56,679 nucleotides of DNA from an uncultured Oscillospiraceae bacterium (GTDB lineage Bacteria; Bacillota; Clostridia; Oscillospirales; Oscillospiraceae). Positions 26,287-34,628 of this stretch are shown here, in pieces. Numbering within the stretch: the first letter of the stretch is position 1; every line of letters starts with the position of its first letter. A program made the position numbers and the translations under genes. The stretch covers positions 1 to 56,679 of the forward strand of contig CALXCP010000137.1 of NCBI GenBank assembly GCA_944386845.1. Reading direction: 5' to 3'. The notes under the pieces were generated by a model, which saw only the letters and a list, made by a program, of their open reading frames with translations, was not told where the DNA came from and ran no database searches.

Positions 26287-26475
26287 ATCCGCCGCCTCCC
26301 CTTCAAATGTTACCCTGATTATACCTGACGCACCGGCGGATGGCCACCAAAAGTTTTGCGGAGGGGCTTGTCCATTACGCTTGCGTTTACACGATTTCTT
26401 TGTTGCTTTCTGTGAATGGCTTTCCCATAGGGCTTCCGATATACTTGCCTTGCCATCCAGAAAGGGGGAGTCACC

Positions 26476-26826
26476 ATGGCGGAGGAAAAACGCAACCTCT
26501 GCGCGCAAATACCCATCAGCCTGCACAGCCGTGTCCGGCAGGAGCAGGAGGTGTCCGGCCAGACCCTGAGCGAGTACATGACCCAGCTCATCACCGAATT
26601 TTATCGTATCAGAGAGGAAGGAAAGAATATGAATACTGAGACAAGGACTGTGGCCTTCCAGGTGCCGCCCGAGCTGTTCGAGGAGTTCAAAGCCTATCTC
26701 CAGCGGAATCATCTCAAGCAGAAGGAGTTCTTTCTGGCTTGCATCCAGCGGGTTCTGGCAGAGGAGCGCCCGGCAGACGAGCCGGCCTCTGATCCTGAGC
26801 CGCTGGAGGCGGCCCAAACCGAATAA
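26476..26826 (+). CDS. ribbon-helix-helix-like accessory protein
   Basis: ATG 26476 follows AAAGGGGGAG. The 116-residue product contains two similar halves: RNLCAQIPISLHSRVRQEQE with SGQTLSEYMTQLITEFYR, and TVAFQVPPELFEEFKAYLQR with LKQKEFFLACIQRVLAEE. Each resembles a strand-helix-helix unit of the RHH type, so it may bind DNA as a pseudo-dimer. The C-terminus is proline and glutamate rich. It opens the VirB3-VirB4 operon after the antisense tag gene, with a terminator behind it. Regulation of transfer genes is a guess. Confidence 0.65.
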   Translation: MAEEKRNLCAQIPISLHSRVRQEQEVSGQTLSEYMTQLITEFYRIREEGKNMNTETRTVAFQVPPELFEEFKAYLQRNHLKQKEFFLACIQRVLAEERPADEPASDPEPLEAAQTE

Positions 26827-26834
26827 CGCCAAGT

Positions 26835-26873
26835 GCAAACACCGCCGGGATGACCCCGGCGGTGTTTGCTTTT
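26835..26873 (+). terminator. intrinsic terminator
   Basis: A perfect 15-bp stem, GCAAACACCGCCGGG (26835-26849) with its complement at 26855-26869, is followed by TTTT. It lies between the RHH-like gene and the VirB3-like gene. Confidence 0.85.
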
Positions 26874-26895
26874 CCAAATAGAAAAGAGGTCATCT

Positions 26896-27162
26896 ATGTT
26901 TATCTACCCAGATAACCTAAAAGCCAAGGCCACCCTGTGGCTGTGGGAGCTGCGGGACGTGGCCATCATCGGGGTAGGATCTCTGTTTTCCGTCCTGGCC
27001 ATCGCCCAGACGGGCATCCTGCTCCCCCTGGTGGTCACCGCCCTCTACGCCTTCCTGAGCATCCGGCTGGAGGGCTCCAGCATCCTGGACTTTCTCCGCT
27101 ATGCCGTGTGCTTTCTGGTCTTGAAACAGCAGTATTACGAATGGGGGGAAACCATTGAATAG
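26896..27162 (+). CDS. PrgI/VirB3-like conjugation protein
   Basis: The 88-residue product starts at ATG 26896 after AAGAGGTC. It has two hydrophobic helices (AIIGVGSLFSVLAIAQTGIL and LVVTALYAFLSIRL) flanked by charged ends, the layout of PrgI/VirB3 subunits that sit next to VirB4 in the inner membrane. Its last codons overlap the next gene by 8 nt, and VirB4 follows one gene later, the expected order. Function is inferred from topology and position. Confidence 0.75.
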   Translation: MFIYPDNLKAKATLWLWELRDVAIIGVGSLFSVLAIAQTGILLPLVVTALYAFLSIRLEGSSILDFLRYAVCFLVLKQQYYEWGETIE

Positions 27163-27742
27163 AATGCAGAGGAAAGAGCTGCGGCAGCGGCAGAACACCC
27201 GTCAGCTCATGGGGATCAGCCAGCTCACCGGGCACGGCGCCAAGACCGCCGGCGGGGAGCTGGTCTTTTTTATGATCAAGCCGGACAATCTCTCAGTCCT
27301 CTCCGGCGAGGGTATCCGGGGCCGGATCAAGAGCCTGACCGACCTGCTGTGTGCCACCCAGGAGGTGCGCCTGCTGGCCCTGGACTCCCGAGAGTCCTTC
27401 CAGCGCAATAAGGACTGGTACCGCCAGCGGCTGGAGACAGAGGAACTCCCGGCCATCCGGGAGCTGCTGCGGCAGGACGGGGCCCACCTGGACGAGATCC
27501 AGGCCGCCACCGCCTCCGCCCGGGAGTTCGCCCTGGTCTACCGGCTGGGACAGCAGGAGTCCGGCGAGGACGTCAGCCGCCTGCGGCAGACAGAGCAGGC
27601 CCTCCGGGATCTGGGATTCCATGCGCGGCTGGCGGAGGAGCAGGACGTCAAGCGCATCCTGGCGGTGTACTATCAGCAGGACGTGACCACAGAGCGGTTC
27701 GACGATTTTGATGGAGAGGGGTGCATCAAAGAAAATGCCTAA
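27155..27742 (+). CDS. VirB4-associated conjugation protein
   Basis: TTG 27155 overlaps the previous stop and has GGGGGGAAA just upstream. The 195-residue product has no membrane helix. A conserved core (ELVFFMIKPDNLSVLSGEGI, then LLALDSRESFQRNKDWYRQR and ATASAREFALVYRL) is like the N-terminal region found in some VirB4/TraC proteins. In this ICE group it is a separate gene directly ahead of VirB4. It may bind the ATPase or link it to the channel. The stop overlaps the VirB4 ATG by 8 nt (ATGCCTAA), which indicates coupled translation. Confidence 0.7.
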   Translation: MNRMQRKELRQRQNTRQLMGISQLTGHGAKTAGGELVFFMIKPDNLSVLSGEGIRGRIKSLTDLLCATQEVRLLALDSRESFQRNKDWYRQRLETEELPAIRELLRQDGAHLDEIQAATASAREFALVYRLGQQESGEDVSRLRQTEQALRDLGFHARLAEEQDVKRILAVYYQQDVTTERFDDFDGEGCIKENA

Positions 27743-29582
27743 GAAAACTCAGAAGAAAAAGAAGGCCAAGAACACATCCCAGCCCCAGGAGGTACGGCCC
27801 AAGGACTTCCTGGATTTGATTGCCCCCGCCGCGGTCAAGTTCAACACGGATCACTATATCTGCGGCAGCATGTACCACTGTACCCTGGCCCTGCGGAGCT
27901 ATCCCGCCACTACAGAGGAACTGGCCCTGCTCCGCCATCTTGGGGAAAAGAGCGGCGTCACCCTGAGCGTCTACACCAGACAGGTCACCGCCGCCGAAGA
28001 GAACGGCATCCTCCACAATGCGGAGAACAAGAACCGCATGGCCCGGAGCAACACCAACAGCATGAAAGCGGCTGTCACTGCCGAGGGAAACCTCCAAGAC
28101 GTGGCAGAGCTTATCGCCGCCATGCGGAAGAACCGGGAGCCCCTGGTCCACTGTGCGGTGTACATCGACCTGGCCGCCCGGGACCCGGAGAGTTTGCGGC
28201 GGCTCCGGGAGGAGGTAACGACGGAGCTGGTGCGGAGCAAGCTGGGGGCCGACCAGCTCCTCCTGCGCCAGCAGGACGGATTCCTCTCCTCCAACCCCAT
28301 GGGCCGCAACACCTTCAAAAGCCAGTACGAGCGGGTGCTTCCCGCCAGCTCGGTGGCCAATTTGTACCCCTTCAATTACTCCGGCAAGACCGACCCCCGT
28401 GGCTTTTATGTGGGGCGGGATCGCTACGGCTCCAACATCATTGTGGATCTGGATCGCCGGGGGTCGGACAAGACCACCGCCAGCGTCCTGATCCTGGGCA
28501 ACTCCGGCCAGGGCAAGAGCTATCTCCTGAAACTCCTGCTGTGCAACATTTTGGAGGCCGGGAAGTCGGTCATCTGCCTGGACCCGGAGCATGAGCTCAT
28601 CGACCTGTGCGCCGATTTGGGCGGGTGCTTTATCGACCTGATGAGCGGCCAGTACCGGATCAATCCCCTGGAGCCCAAGGTGTGGGACGTAGGCGGCGAG
28701 GAGGAACCGGAGCCGGACACCCCCACAGCCTTCCGTCAGAAGACCCGGCTCAGCCAGCACATCTCTTTCCTGAAGGACTTCTTCCGCTCCTACAAGGACT
28801 TCTCAGACCGGCACATTGACACCATCGAGCTGATGCTGGAGCGGCTGTACCGGAGCCGCGGATCGAATGACCACACGGATTTCTCCACGCTGAGGCCCAC
28901 AGATTATCCCATCCTCTCCGACCTGTATGACGTCATTGAGGACGCCTATCAGCACTACGACCGGGAGGAAAACCCGCTGTATCCCCGGGAGCTGCTGCGG
29001 GAGATCCTGCTGGGCCTCCACTCCATGTGCCGGGGGGCGGAGAGCAAATTCTTCAACGGCCCTACCAACATCACCAGCTCCCGGTTCCTGGTCTTCGGCG
29101 TGAAGGGACTGCTCCAGGCCAATAGCAGCGTGAAGAACGCCATGCTGTTCAATGTGCTCTCCTTCCTCAGCGACAAACTGCTCACCGAGGGCAATACCGT
29201 GGCTACGCTGGACGAGCTGTACATCTGGTTAAGCAACCTCACCGCCGTGGAGTATATTCGCAACAGCCTGAAACGTGTCAGAAAGAAGGAATCTGCCCTG
29301 ATCCTGGCCAGTCAGAATCTGGAGGACTTCGACCAACCGGGCATCCGGGAACTGACCCGGCCCCTGTTCGCCATCCCCACCCACCAGTTCCTGTTCAACG
29401 CCGGCAGTGTGGATAAGAAGTTCTACATGGAGAACCTCCAGATGGAGCCGTCTGAATTTGAGCTGATCCGCTACCCCCAGCGGGGCGTGTGCCTTTACAA
29501 GTGCGGCAACGAGCGGTATCTGCTGGAGGTCCACGCCCCACCTCACAAGGAAAAGCTGTTTGGAACGGCAGGTGGGAGGTGA
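27735..29582 (+). CDS. virB4: VirB4-type conjugation ATPase (CD1110-like)
   Basis: VirB4 is the ATPase that powers assembly of the type IV channel. The 615-residue protein has an N-terminal lysine-rich tail, a central VirB4 domain (DFLDLIAPAAVKFNTDHYIC, VTLSVYTRQVTAAEENG) and a C-terminal RecA-like domain with Walker A GNSGQGKS near residue 258 and Walker B TVATLDELYIWL near residue 490, followed by the conserved LASQNLEDF. ATG 27735 is chosen because it overlaps the preceding stop and matches the start of close ICE relatives; ATG 27711 lacks a ribosome site. All ATPase motifs are intact. Confidence 0.92.
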   Translation: MPKKTQKKKKAKNTSQPQEVRPKDFLDLIAPAAVKFNTDHYICGSMYHCTLALRSYPATTEELALLRHLGEKSGVTLSVYTRQVTAAEENGILHNAENKNRMARSNTNSMKAAVTAEGNLQDVAELIAAMRKNREPLVHCAVYIDLAARDPESLRRLREEVTTELVRSKLGADQLLLRQQDGFLSSNPMGRNTFKSQYERVLPASSVANLYPFNYSGKTDPRGFYVGRDRYGSNIIVDLDRRGSDKTTASVLILGNSGQGKSYLLKLLLCNILEAGKSVICLDPEHELIDLCADLGGCFIDLMSGQYRINPLEPKVWDVGGEEEPEPDTPTAFRQKTRLSQHISFLKDFFRSYKDFSDRHIDTIELMLERLYRSRGSNDHTDFSTLRPTDYPILSDLYDVIEDAYQHYDREENPLYPRELLREILLGLHSMCRGAESKFFNGPTNITSSRFLVFGVKGLLQANSSVKNAMLFNVLSFLSDKLLTEGNTVATLDELYIWLSNLTAVEYIRNSLKRVRKKESALILASQNLEDFDQPGIRELTRPLFAIPTHQFLFNAGSVDKKFYMENLQMEPSEFELIRYPQRGVCLYKCGNERYLLEVHAPPHKEKLFGTAGGR

Positions 29583-29588
29583 TGGAGC

Positions 29589-30662
29589 ATGGGTGCGGCA
29601 ACTGCGGCGGCAGTTAGAGCGGCTATTCTCGCCCTGACAGACGAGAATGCCAGAAAGAAGATCGGGTGGGCTCTGGTCGCCATCCTTTCACCGGTGATCC
29701 TGCTCATCGCCCTGCTGTGTTCCCTGGCCTCCGGCGGGGCAGAGCACAACATCAACGTGGTCGAGCTGTGCTTTCACAGTGGGACTTTGGCGGCGGATAT
29801 CCCATCGGAGTATCGAGCGTACATCCAGAAGATGCGGGGCAGCTTCTCTCAACTGGATGTGTTGACCACTCAGGTAAACGAGCTCGCAGAGGACGGAGAA
29901 AGCCTTGACGCTACACGCGTCAAGGCGGTTTTTTACGCGCTGTACTTCGGCGTGGATGACCCGGAGGCCCGTGCGACGCAGGAATTTCTGGACTGCTTCG
30001 TCACCTATGAGGAGCGCACCCGCACAGTGACCACGTTGGACGAGAGCGGAACTGAGGTGGAAGTAGAGGAATCTTACACGGTAGCCGCGCCCATTGAAGG
30101 CCCAGAAACCGTGTGGGCCAACATCGAAACGCTCACTGGGGCAGTGATCTCAGAGGAGCAGGAAGCCAATGCGGACAGCGTTTATAACCTGGTCCGCTAT
30201 GGGATCTCCACCGGCCCGGAGGACTGGATACCGGAGGCGCAGGTCCCTTTCATCGGCGCGGACGGCTTTTGCTCCCCCGTTGGAGCGGGCTGGGAGAGCC
30301 GGGTCACCTCGGAATTCGGCTACCGGAGGGACCCGTTCACCGGCGAGACCAGGGGACATACCGGCATGGACCTGGCGGTGCCCACCGGCACCCCCATCCG
30401 CGCCGCCCTGCCCGGCACCGTCACGGTATCCCGATATGACAGCGGCTATGGCTACTATGTGATGATCGATCACGGCAACGGCCTATCCACCCTCTACGCC
30501 CACAATTCCCGGCTGGTGGCCCGGGTGGGAGACACCGTGAGCACCGGGGACATCGTGTCAGTGTCCGGCTCTACCGGGCGTTCCACCGGTCCCCATCTCC
30601 ACTTCGAGGTGCGGGTCAACGGGGAGCGGACCGATCCACGCAGCTATTTACCATCGACATGA
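29589..30662 (+). CDS. M23/LytM peptidoglycan hydrolase of the transfer apparatus
   Basis: The 357-residue protein has a basic N-terminus, one membrane helix (residues 26-48), a helical extracellular stretch and a C-terminal M23 peptidase domain. Metal ligands are visible as H-x(3)-D in RGHTGMDLAVP (about residue 257) and H-x-H in PHLHFEV (about residue 337). Such enzymes cut wall peptides so that the mating channel can cross the cell wall. It follows VirB4 by 6 nt with GGAGGTGATGG as ribosome site. It lacks the separate lysozyme domain common in larger ICE hydrolases. Confidence 0.88.
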   Translation: MGAATAAAVRAAILALTDENARKKIGWALVAILSPVILLIALLCSLASGGAEHNINVVELCFHSGTLAADIPSEYRAYIQKMRGSFSQLDVLTTQVNELAEDGESLDATRVKAVFYALYFGVDDPEARATQEFLDCFVTYEERTRTVTTLDESGTEVEVEESYTVAAPIEGPETVWANIETLTGAVISEEQEANADSVYNLVRYGISTGPEDWIPEAQVPFIGADGFCSPVGAGWESRVTSEFGYRRDPFTGETRGHTGMDLAVPTGTPIRAALPGTVTVSRYDSGYGYYVMIDHGNGLSTLYAHNSRLVARVGDTVSTGDIVSVSGSTGRSTGPHLHFEVRVNGERTDPRSYLPST

Positions 30663-30675
30663 AGGAGGAAACATC

Positions 30676-30927
30676 ATGAAAAAAACGACGGTCACCCTTA
30701 CCTTTGAACAGGCGAAGCTCAAGGCGGTCCAGTTTTATATGGGCAGAAGCAACACCTCTCTTGAGGCAGAGCTGGACGACTTCATGGCCCGGCTCTATAA
30801 AAAATACGTACCCTACCAGACCAGGGAATACATCGAAAGCACAGATGAGACAGACGCCTGCCCCCGGCCCCGGACGGCCAGAGCAGAACGCCGGGGTATG
30901 TCTACGCGCAGAGAGGAAGATGTGTAA
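30676..30927 (+). CDS. DUF6103-type small ICE protein
   Basis: ATG 30676 has AAGGAGG at ideal spacing. The 83-residue product shows the pattern of DUF6103: KKTTVTLTFEQAKLKAVQFY at the start, then LEAELDDFMARLYKKYVP and TREYIE. The first part resembles a ribbon-helix segment. The C-terminus is arginine-rich. It ends exactly before the ATG of the next gene. Members of this family are conserved in clostridial ICEs, but no function is known. Confidence 0.7.
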   Translation: MKKTTVTLTFEQAKLKAVQFYMGRSNTSLEAELDDFMARLYKKYVPYQTREYIESTDETDACPRPRTARAERRGMSTRREEDV

Positions 30928-31617
30928 ATGAGTGGTTCTCGTTCTATTGAAGTGTGGCTGGATGAGCACCGTTGGAATGCTCTAATGGTGGCACTGGAAA
31001 GCCGGGGGAGTATCGAGGAATATTTACAGACCTGTCTTATGGAGTTGTACCGGAGTGTGGTGCCGGAAGACCAGGTGAAAGAGATCGAGGCACTCATCCA
31101 ACGGGAGCAGCTGGAGGCACAACAGGATCGGGAGGCCAGGAGGGTCTTCTCCGCATTCCGCCTGTGGGAAAAAGGAAAAGATCGCTGCATGGCAACAGAA
31201 TACCCCAAAGAGTTCCTGGATGTGGCCCGGATCTTGCGGCTGTGCTTACAGGATGGGATGGGCGGGGCCGAGGCCTTTGCACGAAAAATCTACGGCGGCT
31301 ACGATATTCCTCTGAGCCGGTTTGAGGAGTTGACCCTGTTGCGGGTGGACAACACCGGCCGGGTTGCCGGCGTGTTTGAACTGGACTTTGACAAACAGGT
31401 GGTTTCAGCCGTCCACATCCTGGACGGCTGGAAAAGCTATCGGTTCCAGGATGTCAGCGCCGCAGCATACCATGCGTTTCGCAAAGAAGGGGCCCCGCGC
31501 GCGGAACGGCTGGAAAAACTGACAAACCGCTTGGATGGCCGAGAATTGAAAGATGTAGACTGCCATGAGAAATCGTCCCTTGAAGACTTGCCGCTGGAAA
31601 TGGAACTGCAGATGTAA
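30928..31617 (+). CDS. hypothetical ICE protein
   Basis: The 229-residue product starts immediately after the previous stop (TAAATG). The N-terminal 60 residues are helical (IEVWLDEHRWNALMVALESR) and share the style of the DUF6103 neighbour. A central YPKEFLDVARILRLCLQDGM segment and a later beta-rich part follow. No signal peptide, membrane helix or catalytic motif is visible. It is the last gene before the candidate oriT, so a part in transfer control is possible but unproven. Confidence 0.6.
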   Translation: MSGSRSIEVWLDEHRWNALMVALESRGSIEEYLQTCLMELYRSVVPEDQVKEIEALIQREQLEAQQDREARRVFSAFRLWEKGKDRCMATEYPKEFLDVARILRLCLQDGMGGAEAFARKIYGGYDIPLSRFEELTLLRVDNTGRVAGVFELDFDKQVVSAVHILDGWKSYRFQDVSAAAYHAFRKEGAPRAERLEKLTNRLDGRELKDVDCHEKSSLEDLPLEMELQM

Positions 31618-32032
31618 AGATGCAGTCCCTTTGCGCCGGCCTGTGCCGCCTTGCACGGCCACTTTCGGCTGTGGATGGTATTCCTGCCCCTTCAGGGCGG
31701 TGAAAGCGGTGTGCTGGGGCTGTGTGCCCCGCGCGGCCGCCTTTCCGCGGAGCTGCCGCAGCCAGACCACGGCCGACTCCCTCCGCCGATGGGCAGGATC
31801 AGCCGGTCGAAAAAAGTGCTGGATAAAAGCGGGTGGTCGCTTCGCTGCCTCCCGCCGGGAAACACCGCCCCGCAACGCGGGTCGGGGACGGCTCGCCAGG
31901 TGGTCGCTTTTGTGGCATTTGGCTGTGACAGGTGGTCGGTATTTGACAGAGAGTCAAGAACAACGAGCGTTTCGACCACCTCTTTAGGTGGCTGTGTCAG
32001 GTGGTCGGCCGAAAGACAAAGGAGTGACTGAT
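31618..32032. other. non-coding region with candidate origin of transfer
   Basis: This 415-nt gap precedes the RHH and relaxase genes. It holds four direct copies of GGTGGTCG (31832, 31899, 31931, 32000) and one inverted copy at 31973-31980. Two copies lie in a longer repeat, GGCTGTG-n-CAGGTGGTCGG, at 31921-31939 and 31990-32008. A hairpin CCACCT-CTTT-AGGTGG sits at 31976-31991. Repeats plus hairpin next to relaxase genes are the usual oriT layout. The nick site is not identified. The first 200 nt show nothing clear. Confidence 0.6.
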
Positions 32033-32479
32033 ATGAGCAAGAGACAGACGGGCCGGTCTGGTCAGAAGCCCCCGGACGAGACCAAGACCCGGATCCCGGT
32101 TTGGCTATATCCCTCCACCCTGGAGGCGTTGGATCGAGGGGTGGAGACCAGCAACTGCAAAAGCCGGAGCGAGTTCATTGAAGAAGCCGTGCGATTCTAT
32201 GCCGGCTATCTCTCCGGGCAGGATGCCAACGCCTATTTGCCGCCCGCGCTGGTGTCTGCATTGAACGCCACTCTGCACAGCATGGAGGATCGCATCTGCC
32301 GCCTGCTGTTCAAGCTGGCGGTGGAGATGGACATGATGATGAATGTGCTCTCCGCCGGCATGGAGATCCCGTCAGAGCAGCTGGAGCGTCTGCGGCCCCA
32401 GTGTGTCCGGAATGTGAAAAAGACCGGCGGCAGCATCACCCTGGACAGAGCGGTGGAGCGGCAGGGGTATGAAACATAA
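32033..32479 (+). CDS. RHH-type relaxosome accessory protein (MobC-like)
   Basis: ATG 32033 follows AAAGGAGTG. The 148-residue protein has an N-terminal ribbon-helix-helix unit (TRIPVWLYPSTLEALDRGVE, then SRSEFIEEAVRFY) and a longer helical C-terminal part. Proteins of this kind bind repeats at oriT and help the relaxase open the DNA. It lies directly between the repeat-rich region and the relaxase gene, which fits that role. The stop codon is contained in an 8-bp repeat that flanks the next insertion. Confidence 0.75.
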   Translation: MSKRQTGRSGQKPPDETKTRIPVWLYPSTLEALDRGVETSNCKSRSEFIEEAVRFYAGYLSGQDANAYLPPALVSALNATLHSMEDRICRLLFKLAVEMDMMMNVLSAGMEIPSEQLERLRPQCVRNVKKTGGSITLDRAVERQGYET

Positions 32480-32481
32480 AA

Positions 32482-32631
32482 ATCCCTTTTAAGTTAAGTG
32501 TTGCTACCTGTAGCGTAAGGGATAGCAGCCACAAAACGCCTGAGTTCCAATCTATATTTTGGGACAGAGGCACTATACAGCCCCCACATTTAGAGCAATT
32601 CTATCCAGCAACACTTAACTTGAAATGGGAC
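32482..32631. mobile_element. MITE-like insertion, about 150 bp
   Basis: Terminal inverted repeats of 23-24 nt lie at 32483-32505 and 32607-32630; both contain AAGTTAAGTGTTGCT and differ by one gap and one or two bases near the outer end. Flanking copies of ACATAAAA (32474-32481 and 32632-32639) look like an 8-bp target duplication. The inside encodes no protein. It separates the RHH and relaxase genes. A parent transposase is not present in the window. Confidence 0.65.
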
Positions 32632-32636
32632 ACATA

Positions 32637-32673
32637 AAATCACCTGCCGTCCACAGCGGACGGCAGGTGATTT
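32637..32673 (+). terminator. 16-bp hairpin, possible terminator
   Basis: AAATCACCTGCCGTCC (32637-32652) pairs perfectly with 32658-32673, loop ACAGC. A short T-rich stretch follows. On the minus strand it lies just beyond the stop of the PIN remnant, so it may be that gene's old terminator. Confidence 0.6.
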
Positions 32674-32680
32674 CTGTGTT

Positions 32681-32785
32681 TCAGCGCTTAAAAAATCTGT
32701 CGGCGAGATCGCCGGGACCACGGAACCGAAAAAGTCTTTTGCGTTGCGGGTCAGGATGCAGTCGGCCTCTATTTCGCTTGATAAA
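32681..32785 (-). pseudogene. C-terminal remnant of a PIN-domain toxin
   Basis: Read on the minus strand, this segment encodes EIEADCILTRNAKDFFGS and ends VVPAISPTDFLSA before a stop at 32683-32681. This matches the end of VapC-like PIN ribonucleases, where the TRN and the D of KDF belong to the active site. The N-terminal two thirds and the antitoxin are missing; the relaxase gene begins 8 nt away. It is a scar of a lost toxin-antitoxin pair. Confidence 0.6.
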
Positions 32786-32792
32786 GGCGGTG

Positions 32793-34247
32793 ATGTTCGT
32801 GCCCCGTCTGATTTTCAAGTGTCCCTATGTTCGAGGCGGCTCTCAGCGGGCCGTCGCACATCTGGGTAACTACGTCAGATACATGGCCACTCGGGAGGGA
32901 GCACAGAAATTCTCTTCTGACCAGGCTCTGCTCCCTGCCACAGAGAAACAGCGGGAAATGGTGGCGCAGCTGGTACGGGACTTTCCCCTCAGCCGGGGCA
33001 CGTTCGAGTACGAGGACTACCGGGCCAGCCCCACCCGCGGCAACGCCTCGGAGTTCATCCGCCGCGCCCTGGAGGACAACTATGACCGGGCCGCCAAAAA
33101 GGAGAACTATGTCCAGTATATCGCCAGCCGTCCTCGGGCCCAGCGCGCCGGTGCCCACGCCCTGTTCACCGGATCAGATGAGACGCTGACCCTGTCCCAG
33201 GTGGCGGAGGAAGTGGCCAATCACCCCGGCAATGTGTGGCTGCCCATCCTCTCCCTGCGCCGGGAGGACGCCGCACGGCTGGGGTACGACGATGCTCGGC
33301 GGTGGAAGGATCTTCTTACCAGCCGCGCCATGGAGATGGCCCAGGCCATGAAGATCCCCTGGGAGCAGTTCCGCTGGTACGCCGCCTTCCATGACGAGGG
33401 CCACCACCCTCACGTCCACATGGTCTGTTACAGCGCGGACGGCAAGTCTGGCTATCTGACCAAAGATGGCATCGCCCAAATCAAATCCGACTTGGCCGGG
33501 GAGATCTTCCGGAACGAGCTGACGGAGCTCTACCAACAGCAAACCCAGCGCCGGGACGACCTCACCCGGCGGGCCGGACAGGTCATGGGGGAACTGATCC
33601 GGCAGATGGAGACAGGCACGCTGGAGAGTCCCAGGATCGAGCAGCTCCTGACACACCTGGCCGGGAAGCTGGAGGATCTCTCCGGCAAGAAGCAGTACGG
33701 CTACCTGAAACCGTCTCTGAAAGCTGTGGTGGATGAGATCGTGGATGAGCTGGCCAGGGACCCCCGCGTGGCCCAGGTCTATGGCCTGTGGTATGAACTG
33801 CGGGAAGAGGTGATGCGCACCTATCGGAACGACCTGCCGGAGCACCTGCCACTGTCCCGACAGAAGGAGTTCAAGCAGATCAAGAATCTCGTCATCCGGG
33901 AGGCAGAGCGGCTGGGGGGATCCATCCAGCCGCTCCCTCCGGAGCAAGGTGAGCTGACAACTGCAGGGAAAGTGCATCAGCGAACTGCCGTTTCCACCGG
34001 CCACAGCGGCCGGTATACTGAGCCCGCCGGCGGAGGCGCGCGCAGGTTCGACGGCCCCGCGGTGGCCGCCTGTGTAACCAGGCTCCTGCACCACATGGCG
34101 AGGGTCTTCCGGGAGCAGGAGCCGCGTCTGGCCGCGGGGCCGATCCGGTGCACGGACAAGAAGCTCCGAAAGAAGATCCAGGCGAAGAAGATCGCCATGG
34201 GCCATAAACCGGATGATCACGAAGATTTGGAAATCAGCATGAGATAA
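32793..34247 (+). CDS. MobP-type relaxase
   Basis: The relaxase nicks oriT and leads the strand into the recipient. The 484-residue protein starts at ATG 32793 after AAAGGCGG. Motif I with the likely catalytic tyrosine is NYVRYMATREGAQ (about residue 26). The metal-binding histidine cluster is FHDEGHHPHVHMVCYS (about residue 205). These fit the MobP3-like group of Firmicutes ICEs. The C-terminal 250 residues are helical and basic and may bind the coupling protein. Genes around it (RHH, TOPRIM, VirD4) fit the assignment. It appears complete. Confidence 0.9.
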   Translation: MFVPRLIFKCPYVRGGSQRAVAHLGNYVRYMATREGAQKFSSDQALLPATEKQREMVAQLVRDFPLSRGTFEYEDYRASPTRGNASEFIRRALEDNYDRAAKKENYVQYIASRPRAQRAGAHALFTGSDETLTLSQVAEEVANHPGNVWLPILSLRREDAARLGYDDARRWKDLLTSRAMEMAQAMKIPWEQFRWYAAFHDEGHHPHVHMVCYSADGKSGYLTKDGIAQIKSDLAGEIFRNELTELYQQQTQRRDDLTRRAGQVMGELIRQMETGTLESPRIEQLLTHLAGKLEDLSGKKQYGYLKPSLKAVVDEIVDELARDPRVAQVYGLWYELREEVMRTYRNDLPEHLPLSRQKEFKQIKNLVIREAERLGGSIQPLPPEQGELTTAGKVHQRTAVSTGHSGRYTEPAGGGARRFDGPAVAACVTRLLHHMARVFREQEPRLAAGPIRCTDKKLRKKIQAKKIAMGHKPDDHEDLEISMR

Positions 34248-34289
34248 AGCAGAGAAGCCGCCTGCTCGTTTGGAACAGACGGCTCTGCT

Positions 34290-34628
34290 CTATTTGATCT
34301 CAATAAAGCTGGAGATCATATCCACCGCCTCCGCAAAGATGTCCTCGGGAGCCTTCTCCACAAAGGACGCGTGCTGGCTGTTCAGATCCAGCATACGCGC
34401 CTGGTCGCACAGGATCACACCGTCTGTCTTGGTTCGCTCGTCTAATCGGAGATGGAAAGGATGATCGCGGTCCGTGTGCGTAATGGGGCAGACCATGGTC
34501 AAACTGCTGACGCGGTCAAATAAGTTGTTGCTGACCACCAGAGCTGGCCTGCGCCCCCGCTGTTCGTGTCCCGCCTGTGGATCAAAGTCCAGGTAGACGA
34601 TGTCCCCCTGTTCAAAAATCACTACCAT
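34290..34628 (-). CDS. mazF: MazF-family endoribonuclease toxin
   Basis: The 112-residue protein has the MazF/PemK fold signature: FEQGDIVYLDFDPQAGHEQR, then RRPALVVSNN and MVCPITHTDRDHPFHL. R near residue 26 and the T/S of the third strand are the expected catalytic residues. MazF cuts mRNA at short sites and halts translation. Its ATG overlaps the end of the antitoxin gene by 7 nt. The pair lies in antisense between relaxase and TOPRIM genes. It probably stabilises the ICE. Confidence 0.9.
   Translation of the reverse strand: MVVIFEQGDIVYLDFDPQAGHEQRGRRPALVVSNNLFDRVSSLTMVCPITHTDRDHPFHLRLDERTKTDGVILCDQARMLDLNSQHASFVEKAPEDIFAEAVDMISSFIEIK

Noticed and set aside
5558-26838. GCCAAGTGCA shared by the regions near 5560 and 26829
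   Set aside because: Ten bases only, once in a terminator loop and once in a gap. No wider similarity.
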